Origin: Metridium senile | Lineage: Eukaryota; Cnidaria; Anthozoa; Actiniaria; Metridiidae | Assembly: GCA_949775045.1 (NCBI GenBank) | Contig: OX459100.1 | Span: forward strand, 192,501 to 256,500 | Length of the DNA: 64,000 nucleotides | Reading direction: 5' to 3' | In this document: one piece after another, positions 23,240 to 33,247 of the stretch | How the letters are laid out: each line of letters begins with the position of its first letter | Position numbering within the stretch: position 1 is the stretch's first letter | Translations under genes and position numbers: made by a program | The notes under the pieces: model-generated | Seen by the model: the letters and a program-made list of their open reading frames with translations, nothing else | Told to the model about the DNA's origin: nothing | Database searches by the model: none

Positions 23240-23793
23240 TTAGTGAAAAACAACACGAGTTGAAGCACCAAAGGTACTAAAAAGTAGACTAAACGTACAA
23301 GATGATTCTAGCTCGACCATTTGACAATGAAAGTCTTTTGTCGGTTTACAATCTTCTATTGCTGGTTGTACAAACTCAACTTTGTCACGGTCATTTACAT
23401 ATTGACAACTTGTTGGTATAAACAGACCTTTGTTTACATTGGCTTTGTAATCATCATCTGGTCCTGCACTTCCTTCTGGTGAATAACGAGCAACAACAAC
23501 AGTACAATTGAATTTATCTTTAGTCCTAAACGATGCATAACCAATGCCAAACGTTTTAGTCGCCTTCCAAATGATGTTAGTAAACGGTCTTGACTTGTCA
23601 TTAGGTTGAGGAGAATACCAATTTTGATTACATACTGTCTGGTACCTGTAGCAATACAAGTCATTTGTTTCAGTAATTTAATGTACAAATAATCTTGTGC
23701 AGATAATCCTGGCCCCGATGCCTTACACCCTGCGGCAATGTTTTCGCCCTGCCTTGATCGATCTTCAGTCGAAGAATGAGCAATGCGCACGTC
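23240..23793 (-). pseudogene. Inverted partial copy of CAP-7
   Basis: Read on the minus strand this matches CAP-7 from the segment before GENIAAGC to the C-terminus. It begins MRIAHSSTEDRSRQGENIAA, whereas CAP-7 continues into FEAIKYW and its splice donor. Here a deletion runs from GLSA straight into intron sequence, removing the donor. The leader exon, linker exon and first CAP half are missing. The last-exon part is open (TVCNQNW... to CQYVNDRDK and a changed C-terminus ending TRVVFH). It is therefore a broken duplicate. Confidence 0.85.
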
Positions 23794-24126
23794 ACTAGCT
23801 AGTTATTAGGCGATGCGAGCGTCTTTTTGACTCCGCTTAAGATCAATAATCAATATAAATCAATAATCGTCCTTGGAGCCGTAGGAAATCAACATTTCTT
23901 TATTAAAAATGAGATTTATTACTCGTAATGTAGTGTTGAAGCGGTAGTTTTAAAATGGATGTTTTCATGAAACGAATCTTGTGAGATGTTAGTTTGTTGA
24001 GGCCCATTAATTTTAACAACAACAAAAAAAACATGTAGACAGCATTCTTGAAAATGCAAATGGAACATTCACACACGTCAAAGTGAGAGAACATCTAGTT
24101 TTGTTAGATGTTATTATGACAAGGAT

Positions 24127-24407
24127 ACGGAGCCCTGGACGGCTCATGCTCACATATTTTTTTCTGCCAGTTGTGCTGCCAGTTGGGCTGTCAGTTGTTT
24201 TATTTCTGTATATTTGAGGCACAGTGAAAGGACATCTCGCGACTCCATACATTTACTGTAAAGGATCACAAGTAATAAGCTTGGGCTCCCTGTGGTGGCA
24301 GCACAACTGGCAGCACAACTGGCAGAACAACTAGCATCACAACAGGCAGCACAACTGGCAGAAAACAAATATGTGAGCATGAGCCGTCCAGGGCTCCGTA
24401 CAAGGAC
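24127..24407. mobile_element. Foldback element with internal direct repeats
   Basis: Ends GGAGCCCTGGACGGCTCATG and CATGAGCCGTCCAGGGCTCC are inverted repeats extending through CTCACATAT. The right arm contains about five direct copies of GGCAGCACAACT and the left arm holds their complements. Confidence 0.8.
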
Positions 24408-24589
24408 TGGTAAAATCTTATCAATTGTCAGTGTATGATATTTATCGGCGCTACTTTAATTGGTTTGACTTGATCCCCTCCGGCCCACCAACCAGATTAT
24501 AGTTTAAACTGTTTGATACTGGTTACCATGCCCACGCATCGTTGAAACAAGAATTTCGAATTTATATTACTGACATACCAGCGCATACT

Positions 24590-24830
24590 ATATGCTAGTT
24601 TCTATTTAAACATCAGTTAACTGTTATCCTATACTAGTTTACTCGCTAGTTTCCATTAAACATCAGTTAACTGCTATACTATACTAGTTTACTCGCTAGT
24701 TTCCATTTAAACATCAGTTAACTGCTATCCTATACTAGTTTACTCGCTAGTTTCCATTAAACATCAGTTAACTGCTATACTATACTAGTTTACTCGCTAG
24801 TTTCTATTTAAACATCAGTAAAGTTAAGTA
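24590..24830. repeat. ~50-bp minisatellite, about five copies
   Basis: Same unit as 16643-16945 (CTAGTTTACTCGCTAGTTTCC, then AACATCAGTTAACTG), with small length differences between copies. Confidence 0.85.
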
Positions 24831-25129
24831 TCATGCTTTTACTCCGCTTTTTACAGTGTCACTAATTTCATTTAATTGCCTATTACATACCAGCACAGAC
24901 TAGTTTACTCGCTAGTTTCCAGCTGTTGTATATATAAGTAAGATTGGTGTAGTGAACTAAAAGGGATACAATTGGTCGAGCCACTAACTGACGAAACGAA
25001 TTGCGATGTAACGCCCTTTTGAACACGTGTGTTGAAGATAAACAACACCCGTCAAGCATAATATAACCAATTTGATATAAAACAAAGAAACAAATTGCCA
25101 TAGAAATGTAACCCGTTATATGATATCTG

Positions 25130-25296
25130 TTCTAAATAATATATTATCATCGGACATAACGGGGAAGATCCTTAGCAAGAAACACAACTATAAGCTACCA
25201 AGATTTTCTTTTTAATTTCTTAATTTCTTTTAAAGTTTCAACCTGATTAAGACAGCCATTACACGGATATATTGTGGACTAAGATAAGATACCATC
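25130..25296 (+). promoter_or_regulatory. Conserved 5' flank of CAP-6
   Basis: Third copy of the flank described at 9060-9225, ending at the CAP-6 start codon. Confidence 0.65.
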
Positions 25297-28200
25297 ATGA
25301 TCAAGGTTGTACTTGGTATATATATCATTGTGTTTTTTCTACATCCAATGGGTATGTATAATCCTTAAAATACTAAACTGACATTTATCTAATAGAATAT
25401 CGTTTCAAATAATCGCAATGTATTTAACTAAGCTTATTTATTGTTCTAAAACCATCTCTTACTTATACGAGTCCACACTATATTCTTCCCATTTATCTGT
25501 CTGTAAAACCTGCCTGCATTGATGTCATTTTACAACTACTCAGCGCTGATTTATAATAATAATATGCCTCATTTATCAGTATAGCGCTATTCCCAAGCTC
25601 ATTATAAATCTACAGTTCTGAGTATGTGGAGGACTTATCGGACTGCTGTAAACCAGCAATTTAGAATCATGAGTGTCGTTACTGAATGCCTACGAGGCCT
25701 GACTGTTGTACCGGGAGACAATCCCATACTCTTTGCTAACAACACAACAGGATCGTTAATGCCCACCATAAATTTATATAGGATTAGAGTGTAGGCAGAC
25801 CTCCGGCTTTACGTCCTTATCCGAGAAGAAGAGGCACTGAGAGAGTAAAGTGACACAACGTAATCGCCCTTGTCGGGAATCGAACTCAGATCATTAGGCC
25901 CAGAATCCTTAGGGTTATCCACCAACCGTTAGACCTTCACTTCTCTCTAATCAATATCGGATTGAATGTCAGAATGACAGAACAACTAAACATTGGTAAC
26001 TATAAAATAAATCAATATAAACAGAGGGGTTTTTATGCTTTAATGATATCTGTCTTTTATGTTGTATTTCAGAGGTAAAAAGCAAAAAGGTTCACGAGAG
26101 ACACACCAATGAAATGGTTGCTAAGAGACAGTATGTCAACAATCCTTATATGCAGTACAAGATGTTTCTAAAACGTCGTACTCTACCATTGTCGGGCTTG
26201 TTACCAAAGCAGCCATTGACAAAAACAACACATAAACATGTTGGTAGTAAAGGCATTCCACTGTATCATGACAGCAATAAGTATTGTGACGATGCAGCCA
26301 AGAAAGGCAGCTTTAAGATCGATGATGGTGTTGTACAAGGTAAGCTATCACCGTCGTCTTCATTGTACATCATACCTGTTTGTAATTCTATATTTGTTAA
26401 ACAGGCTTTGGAACATATAACATTGAAGGAGAACAAGTGAATATCGATTTAAGTATCAAAATATCAAATCAAGAATGCAAGCCACAAACAACTCCAGCCC
26501 CAGGAGGAGAGACCACGCCGGCCCCTGGAGCAGCTCCTGTAGAGGCAGAGACCACAGCAGCTCCTGTAGAGGCAGAGACCACGCCGGCCCCTGGAGTTGA
26601 GGCAGAGACCACAGCAGCTCCTGTAGAGGCAGAGAGCACAGCAGCTCCTGTAGAGGCAGAGACCACAGCAGCTCCAGTGGAGGCAGAGACCACAGCAGCT
26701 CCCGCATCAACTACCCCATCTTCAAGTTCCGGAGGTAAGACTGATTTTACTACACAGGTCCCTTCTTGGGGAAGTAGTAAGTCATACAACATTGATGTAA
26801 TTAAACTATTCTCGTGTCTTACTAACTAATAATGTATGTTTTAGATGTTGCTGCCTTTGAACAAGAAGCACTCCAGGCTCACAATGATTATCGAACCCGC
26901 CATGATGCTCCTGCTATGACTCTTGACCAGGAAATGAGTACATCAGCCGCTGAATGGGCCAAATATCTGGGTGAAAATGACCTCTTCGACCATTCCCCTG
27001 AAGACCAAAGAGAAAATCAAGGAGAAAACATTGCTGCATGGTGTGATGCTCAGGGAGAAACAGCAACATCGGTAACTAAACGATGGTAAGAATACTACAT
27101 TGATCGCTGTCTTCAATATCAAATAGTACTTGAACGTTTGTTTATTCACGTATGTAATGTGATAAATTGAATTACAACATAAGAATTGAAGTTAATATAT
27201 AGAGAGATTACTTCATAGAAAGTGCGACGTAAAGATTTATACTCACGAGTTGTTTGTGTCAAAACAAGAATGAGCGAGGAACTAGCGAGTGAGTGAATAT
27301 TTTACACTAACAACGAGTGAGTATAAATATGTACAAAGCACTTTCTATGATGTGATCTGTTTATAACATATATAACAAGAACAGCTCTTGAAAAATTAGG
27401 TTGTTAACATCAAACATTAATAAATTGTATTGTCGGATTGTAGCTGGTTGCATTAAACGTTGCATCAAACATCTGGAAGGATAAAAAACAATCACTGCAG
27501 TCTAGTTCTATCAAATAATAATGTTTTTACTTTTATCTTTGCCTTTGCCTTTGCCTTTGCCTATAAGCAATGCTTTAGTTTACATTACATTACATTACAT
27601 TGAGAAAATGTTTTAGAAGGGCTTTAACTGATCACTATAGAACATGAACGTCGCCGACACATGATGAAACCAAAAACGTCAATCTTAAAAATATTCAAGT
27701 AAAAACATATCTGTCTCTGGAAAAACTACATCAGTATAACATGAACGCTTGGAATAGGAAAGTAAAAGTAAGTACCTGAAAAAAAAACAAATTTGCAGTC
27801 CAAAGCAGTCCATTACAAACACTGATCGCTCTTTGGCCGGGAAAGCCAATCAAGTGCTTTTCTCGTTTCCTGATTAGCTGGAACTCTCTGTTCTCAAATC
27901 TGATTGGTTCTATTTTCACATGTGAAAAGTCTGTACGCGACGCTGATTGGACGTATCGCTTTTTCACATGTGAAAGTATAGCATATAAAATTTTATTTAG
28001 ATGCTTTATTTCATAAAATTCTTGTTATATATATATAATAAAAAGGATTAGGACAAAAATATCACTTGTGCGTGGCTGTCGATTGAGTACAAAACTATCG
28101 ACAGCCACCTCTAACCCTAACCCACCTAGCTTACAATATATAAATATTTGCCTGATATATAATAGTATAATGGTGATATATAAATATCACAATAGAACCT

Positions 28201-29242
28201 GAAGTTGTTTCTCGTGCTCTTACTAAAGTTTCTAATGTCAGCCTTGTATCCGCCCTCACTCCTATAGTACGCGCCACTAACAATCGTACTCCTTTCACTC
28301 TAACTTCGATCGATCGAATTGTTCAGCGCTTATCAGTTTCGGTGACCGGATTCACTGGATTCGTGTGGACGATAGGCCGATTTGCATCAAAAAGTATGCG
28401 GTTTCAAAAGTATCCGGATCCGTGTAGACGGGGTCTTAGGCCTCGTCTACACGAATCCGATCCGGCTGAAACCGCATAGAAATATTTGCGTTTACACGAA
28501 TCCGCGTATCCGGAGAATTCAAGTAAAAGTATGCGGTTTCGGTGACCGGATTCAATGGATTCGTGTGGACGATAGGCCGATTCGCATCAAAAAGTATGCG
28601 GTTTCAAAAGTATCCGGATCCGTGTAGACGGGGTCTTAGTCTAACTCTTTTACTCCGACGAAGGGCTAAAGCTCGAAACGTCAGTAAAGTTAAGTCAACA
28701 TTTTTTACGGTGTTACAAATTTCATTATATTATCTATCGTTTATATCAAACACCGACGCAGCCTATACTAGTTTACTCGCTAGTTTCCATTTCTATTTTT
28801 TACGGTGTTACAAATTTCATTATATTACCTATCGTTTATATCAAACACCGACGCAGCCTATACTAGTTTACTCGCTAGTTTCCATTGATATATAAATGAT
28901 ATCGTATCTTCAAATGTAGGACCAACAATAACTAACATTATATGTATTTGCTTTCTAAGGTATGACGAGGTATGTGACTATAACTACGATTTCAGCAGTA
29001 ACGAAATGAACTGGTCAGCAGGGCATTTTACACAAGTCGTATGGATAGCGTCCACTAAACTGGGTATTGGATATTATGACAAGATAGGTGACGATGGCTG
29101 GGTTTGTAGGACGATAGTAGCACGATACACGGACGCCGGTAATTATGGCGGAGCCTTCTTAGAGAACGTCAAACAAGGATCATTTGATGCAAATACTCAT
29201 TGTAGTAGTAGCTCTTCTAAACGAAACCATAAAGTCTTGTAA
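25297..29242 (+). CDS. CAP-6: secreted CAP protein with EAETTAAPV-type linker
   Basis: Exons 25297-25351, 26073-26339, 26405-26734, 26845-27085 and 28960-29242 (TAA), 391 aa; intron phases 1, 1, 1, 2. The leader begins MIKVVLGIYIIVFF. Exon 2 and the start of exon 3 match CAP-4 closely and contain CDDAAKKGSFKIDDGVVQG, FGTYNI and VNIDLSIKIS. The linker is a 9-residue minisatellite of the type PVEAETTAA. The CAP exons match CAP-5: AHNDYR, GENIAAW, GHFTQVVW, with Lys in STKLGIG in place of the second Glu. The C-terminus is Ser-rich and ends KVL. Intron 1 holds a SINE (25610-25945). Intron 4 holds a palindromic repeat (28338-28640) and a TACTAGTTTACTCGC-type repeat, but not the two transposons of CAP-5. 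Confidence 0.87.
25610..25945 (-). repeat. tRNA-derived SINE, family 1
   Basis: On the minus strand a tRNA-like head contains GGTCTAACGGTTGG (A-box-like) and GAGTTCGATTCCC (B-box-like), followed by a body with the complement of CCGGCTTTACGTCCTTATCC and of ACAACACAACAGGATC. Related bodies occur at 46870-47198 and 56490-56745, both also on the minus strand. Confidence 0.65.
28338..28640. repeat. Direct-and-inverted repeat block in CAP-6 intron 4
   Basis: A ~100-bp unit with GGTGACCGGATTCA, GACGATAGGCCGATT and AAGTATCCGGATCCGTGTAG is present twice in direct orientation (28338-28437 and 28539-28638). Between them is an inverted, shortened version containing CTACACGAATCCGATCCGG. Confidence 0.75.
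28640..28890. repeat. Dispersed repeat with CTAGTTTACTCGCTAGTTTCC core
   Basis: About two copies of a ~105-bp unit (TTTTTTACGGTGTTACAAATT, TATCAAACACCGACGCAGCC, then the core). They are preceded by CTCCGACGAAGGGCTAAAGC and TCGAAACGTCAG, a motif resembling a hammerhead-ribozyme core. The same order occurs at 49390-49705. Confidence 0.65.
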
Positions 29243-30399
29243 ATGTCAAGTTACCAAAGGAATTGATTGAATAAATATAGGCAAATTGATTATATATATA
29301 TGATATAATTAAGTGTGTGGTCAGACTGATGGACACTTTCTTTCTTGAAACTTCACAGAAAAATGTGGAGTGATTTACAGAATTAACGATATAAGAAGCA
29401 AACAAAAGGTTTAGTTTAACTAAGACCAAACTATGTTGTTGTGTGTCAGAAAAATAAACAATATTCAATGAAATCACAATAATCCCGAAAAAAATAAATT
29501 TTCATTCTTAGCAGTTCATGAGTGAAATTAGATGCAAATTGCTTTTCACGGTGACAAATAAAGACCAATGATATGAAAAACACCAACATAAACATAACAC
29601 CATTTTGACATTCTAGTTGGTGGTGTGACTTGTCGTATTTCATAATATCCAACAATGTCGACTTTTTTATTGCCTTTTTCTACTTACTGATAAAGTGGAT
29701 TATATTAATTAATAGTACGATTGATATTTAGTGAAAAACAACACTAGTTCTATGTTTGGTAGTGTTAATGATTGTACTAGTAATTAGAAGTTTGTGTGTG
29801 TACTTGAAAAGGTAAAAGGCCACCTGCTAGTACCAGAAACCATCTCGTCACAATTAATAGACAGATAGGAATAAGCGCTAATCGAACGTTTGATTAAGTT
29901 GTGTACACGATGCGCCGTTTCTTTAGACCATAGCGGATTATTCAACACTAGTTGAACATTGTATTGATGGTTGTCCTATTCTAAGGTAAGAGTTAAATTA
30001 ACCGTTTAATTACCTTGATTATTTTTACATAAAAGAAAACTTTATATCAACAAAGCAAGTTTTTTTGCAATGGAAGTAAAAAGTTTACTTGTTCAAAGCA
30101 ATAACATGTTATATAAGTATGGTTGAAATCAAGGGTGTTTAGGTTCTACATAGAACTAATTCCTTGAAACACAAATATACATTTAAGCGACAAAATGGTT
30201 TCTTCGCTTCACTGTTTCTATTTATAGGGCAACACACACTGAGTAACTCGTTAGTACTTTGATCGTCAATCTACATTGGTTATATGATTGCTGTAGTGTA
30301 GTGATTGAGTTGGTTTACTGATTGAATTTCTTCCTCAGAGCGCAGCTCGTCCTAATAAAGCAATTTTACTGAGACAAGTTGATAAGAGGATCTTGTACA
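29243..30399. other. CAP-6/CAP-7 spacer
   Basis: Bases 29514-29745 duplicate 23025-23262. The rest is AT-rich and unique, with no gene seen; the last ~150 bases are the presumed CAP-7 promoter region. Confidence 0.5.
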
Positions 30400-31926
30400 A
30401 TGTTAGCTGGTTTGTTTTGTATCCTGATATTATGGACCATTGCCGTAGAATCAAATGTATATACAGGTATTTATAACTGATATTAATGTACTAAAATGTA
30501 AAGTTGGTTTTACGATTTAATTATCTTTTGACAGGATATTACCCACAATACCAACCATACCGGCCATGGCCTGTTAATTATCAGACACCTCAATACCACC
30601 CACCTCCTAAACCTAAACTAGCTCCTGTACAAGGCTCGCCTCTGTGGAAAAAACTTGAATTTATCAAAAAATATCAAGCATATCAGAGAAGTAGAACAAG
30701 TGATGTGGAGTTTGGACCAAAGTCTAAAGGTAACGTCTATGCATCACAATGGGGCTCAATTCCCGCCAAGGGCATATGATATTTTTCTCATGTATCTGTA
30801 TTTCACTTATACACCAAACGCATTTCAATTCTTAATTCACTTCTTTTTTCGTTTCTTTATTCGTTTCCATCTACGGTGTTCAAATTTAACTTATAGATTA
30901 ATATCGCCCTGCATGGACCCCCACAGTTGCTCTATACTACATTGTCCGGCTGCGTTTCCAGCGTGATTGGTCCTTGTTGTGTAGTGGTAACACGTCGGAC
31001 TAGAAAGCCGAAGTCGTGGGGTTCAATTCCCACCAAGAGCATATGATATTTTTCTCATGTACTGATCTGTATTTCACTTCTACACCGAATGCATTTCAAT
31101 TCATTATACATCACAATCGGTTACAATCACAGATCTTGAATGCTGACGGACTGGTGATTGTTTGTATTTTAGGGAAAATAGAATTTGAAAAGATAGCTCT
31201 TGAACACCAAAACCTACATCGTCGGTTGCACCAAGTTGGTGATTTGACTCTTGATCATAAGCTGAGTGAAAAGGCCGCTCGCTACGCCTATAAACTAGCT
31301 AGTGAGATGCGCATTGCTCATTCTCCGACTGAAGATCGACCAAGGCAGGGCGAAAACATTGCCGCAGGGTGTAAGGCATCGGGGCCAGGATTATCTGCAT
31401 TTGAAGCAATAAAATACTGGTAAATATATTGTTTCTTTCCTTTATATTTGAATCAAGTTTTGAGCATTAAATTACTGAAACAAATGACTTGTATTGCTAC
31501 AGGTACCAGACAGTATGTAATCAAAATTGGTATTCTCCTCAACCTAATGACAAGTCAAGACCATTTACTAACATCATTTGGAAGGCGACTAAAACGTTTG
31601 GCATTGGTTATGCATCGTTTAGGACTAAAGATAAATTCAATTGTACTGTTGTTGTTGGTCGTTATTCACCAGAAGGAAGTGCAGGACCAGATGATGATTA
31701 CAAAGCCAATGTAAACAAAGGTCTGTTTATACCAACAAGTTGTCAATATGTAAATGACCGTGACAAAGCTGGGTTTGTACAACCAGCAATAGAAAATTGT
31801 AAACCGACAAAAGACTTTCATGGTCAAATGGTCGAGCAAGAATCATCTTGTACGTTTAGTCAACTTTTTAGTGCCTTTGGTGCTTCAAGAAGAAAAGGAA
31901 AACTGTCTTTTAGAGTTGTGCTGTGA
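30400..31926 (+). CDS. CAP-7: divergent secreted CAP protein with Pro/Tyr-rich linker
   Basis: Exons 30400-30466, 30535-30729, 31173-31419 and 31503-31926 (TGA), 310 aa; intron phases 1, 1, 2. The leader MLAGLFCILILWTIAVESN is a signal peptide. Exon 2 encodes a Pro/Tyr/Gln-rich stretch (YYPQYQPYRPWPVNYQ), then Pro/Lys-rich and charged segments; the beta-rich module is absent. The CAP domain is the most eroded of the cluster: LEHQNLH replaces the AHN-type motif, GENIAAG is kept, GHFTQ has become RPFTN and the second Glu motif reads TKTFGIG. A C-terminal extension of about 65 residues with three Cys ends basic and hydrophobic. Intron 2 contains tRNA-like SINE copies. A broken inverted duplicate lies at 23240-23793. 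Confidence 0.85.
30755..31085 (+). repeat. tRNA-like SINE, family 2, partly duplicated in CAP-7 intron 2
   Basis: A tRNA-like stretch at 30970-31040 has TGTAGTGGTAACACG and GGTTCAATTCCCACC and is followed by GAGCATATGATATTTTTCTC. A second partial copy of the tail precedes it (from about 30755). A diverged relative is at 57685-57870. Confidence 0.65.
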
Positions 31927-33247
31927 TGAAAAATACCAATAAAATGACTTTTCTAAGAAACAGCGAAGTTATTCTTGATGCCTCTACCTTAAAGTACAGC
32001 TTATTCAAGGGTAAAAAAGTAACTATCTTTAGCAATTATCCACAGTGAAAACATTTTCCATCAAATCAATCATCTAAATTACCCAGCATCCCTAGTGAAC
32101 GAACATCAGTCATCTAAATTACCCAGCATCCCTTGTGAACAAACATTAGTCAACTAAATTACCCAGCATCCCAAGTGAACAAACATCAGTCAGCTAAATT
32201 ACCCGGCATCCCTAGTGAACAAACACACACCAGTCAGCTAAATTACCCAGCATCCCTAGTACGTGAACAAACAAACATCAGTCAGCTAAATTACCCAGCA
32301 TCCCTAGTGAACAAACAAACATCAGTCAGCTAAATTACCCAGCATCCCTAGTGAACAAACACACACAAGTCAGCTAAATTACCCAGCATCGCTAGTGAAC
32401 AAACACACACCAGTCAGCTAAATTACCCAGCATCCCTAGTGAACAAACATACACCAGTCAGCTAAATTACCCAGCATCCCTAGTGAACAAACACACACCA
32501 GTCAGCTAAATTACCCAGCATCCCTAGTTAACAAACACACACCAGTCAGCTAAATTACCCAGCATCGCTAGTGAACAAACATCGGTCAACTAGTTACCCG
32601 GCCGGTTCCCTGTGACGACCAAATCAGTTGATTGTTGCGAAAAACCTCAAAATATAAACTGGACAATAAAATATTTTAGTTATTTCAATGTTTGCTATTT
32701 CAAAAAACAAAACATAGAGCTTCTCAAGAAATTAAATTTAAAATATCGCGTAGTTTTGTTGCCATCGCTTAATTCAGTTTTCTTTGATCGACTGAAATGA
32801 GATTGTGTGAGTGAGTCTAGTTTGAACTGAAGTTCAAAAATATCCAATCGATGTGTCTATCGCATTAGAGTTAATTAATTTGATTGTTTTTTTTTTTTTT
32901 GTCTATCTGATTAACTTTGCAGTTTAGTGCCTTCAATTAATCTAGTAGTATCAAGTTACGAATACTATCTGGAGAAAAGATGATACAGTGTAGTTCCTAT
33001 GCGTTTCAGAAGCATAAAGTGATGTAATGCGGGGAATGCCTTTCCTCTTCACAAACCAGCTGGTGCACTACATATTCGCTTGTTCTATTTGTTGCTTTGA
33101 AGTGACGGTTAAACGCTCAGCCAAACCGATATATCTATTCAATATCAAAGACTGTATTTACCAACACACTGAGGTTTGTATTTTGTGGTTGTAAATGTTT
33201 TAATAGCACAATTGATAATGTTAACAAATATATTGCTGTATTAGTAG
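31927..33247. other. CAP-7/CAP-8 spacer
   Basis: Half is the minisatellite at 32069-32595; the remainder (32600-33247) is AT-rich, unique and without a supported gene. Confidence 0.5.
32069..32595. repeat. ~40-45-bp minisatellite, about 13 copies
   Basis: The unit contains CAGCTAAATTACCCAGCATC and CCTAGTGAACAAACA with a variable ACACACACCAGT or ACATCAGT joint. Copies differ mostly in the joint length. Confidence 0.9.

Larger units (their letters stand above)
23794..25129. other. Spacer before CAP-6
   Basis: Contains a foldback (24127-24407), a ~50-bp minisatellite (24590-24830) and a block from about 24945 that parallels 8870-9060 upstream of CAP-4. No gene is supported. Confidence 0.55.

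Noticed and set aside
14552..26792. Minus-strand open frames opposite the TTPAPG linkers (near 6198-6512, 14552-14816 and 26456-26792)
   Set aside because: They mirror the in-frame minisatellites of CAP-3, 4 and 6 and have no splice or domain support.
30970..31040. Possible functional tRNA gene
   Set aside because: A and B boxes are present, but the acceptor and anticodon stems pair poorly and the tail is shared with dispersed copies, so it is SINE-derived.
32069..32595. Regularly spaced repeats that could suggest a CRISPR array
   Set aside because: Repeats are adjacent minisatellite units without unique spacers, in an animal genome with no cas genes.
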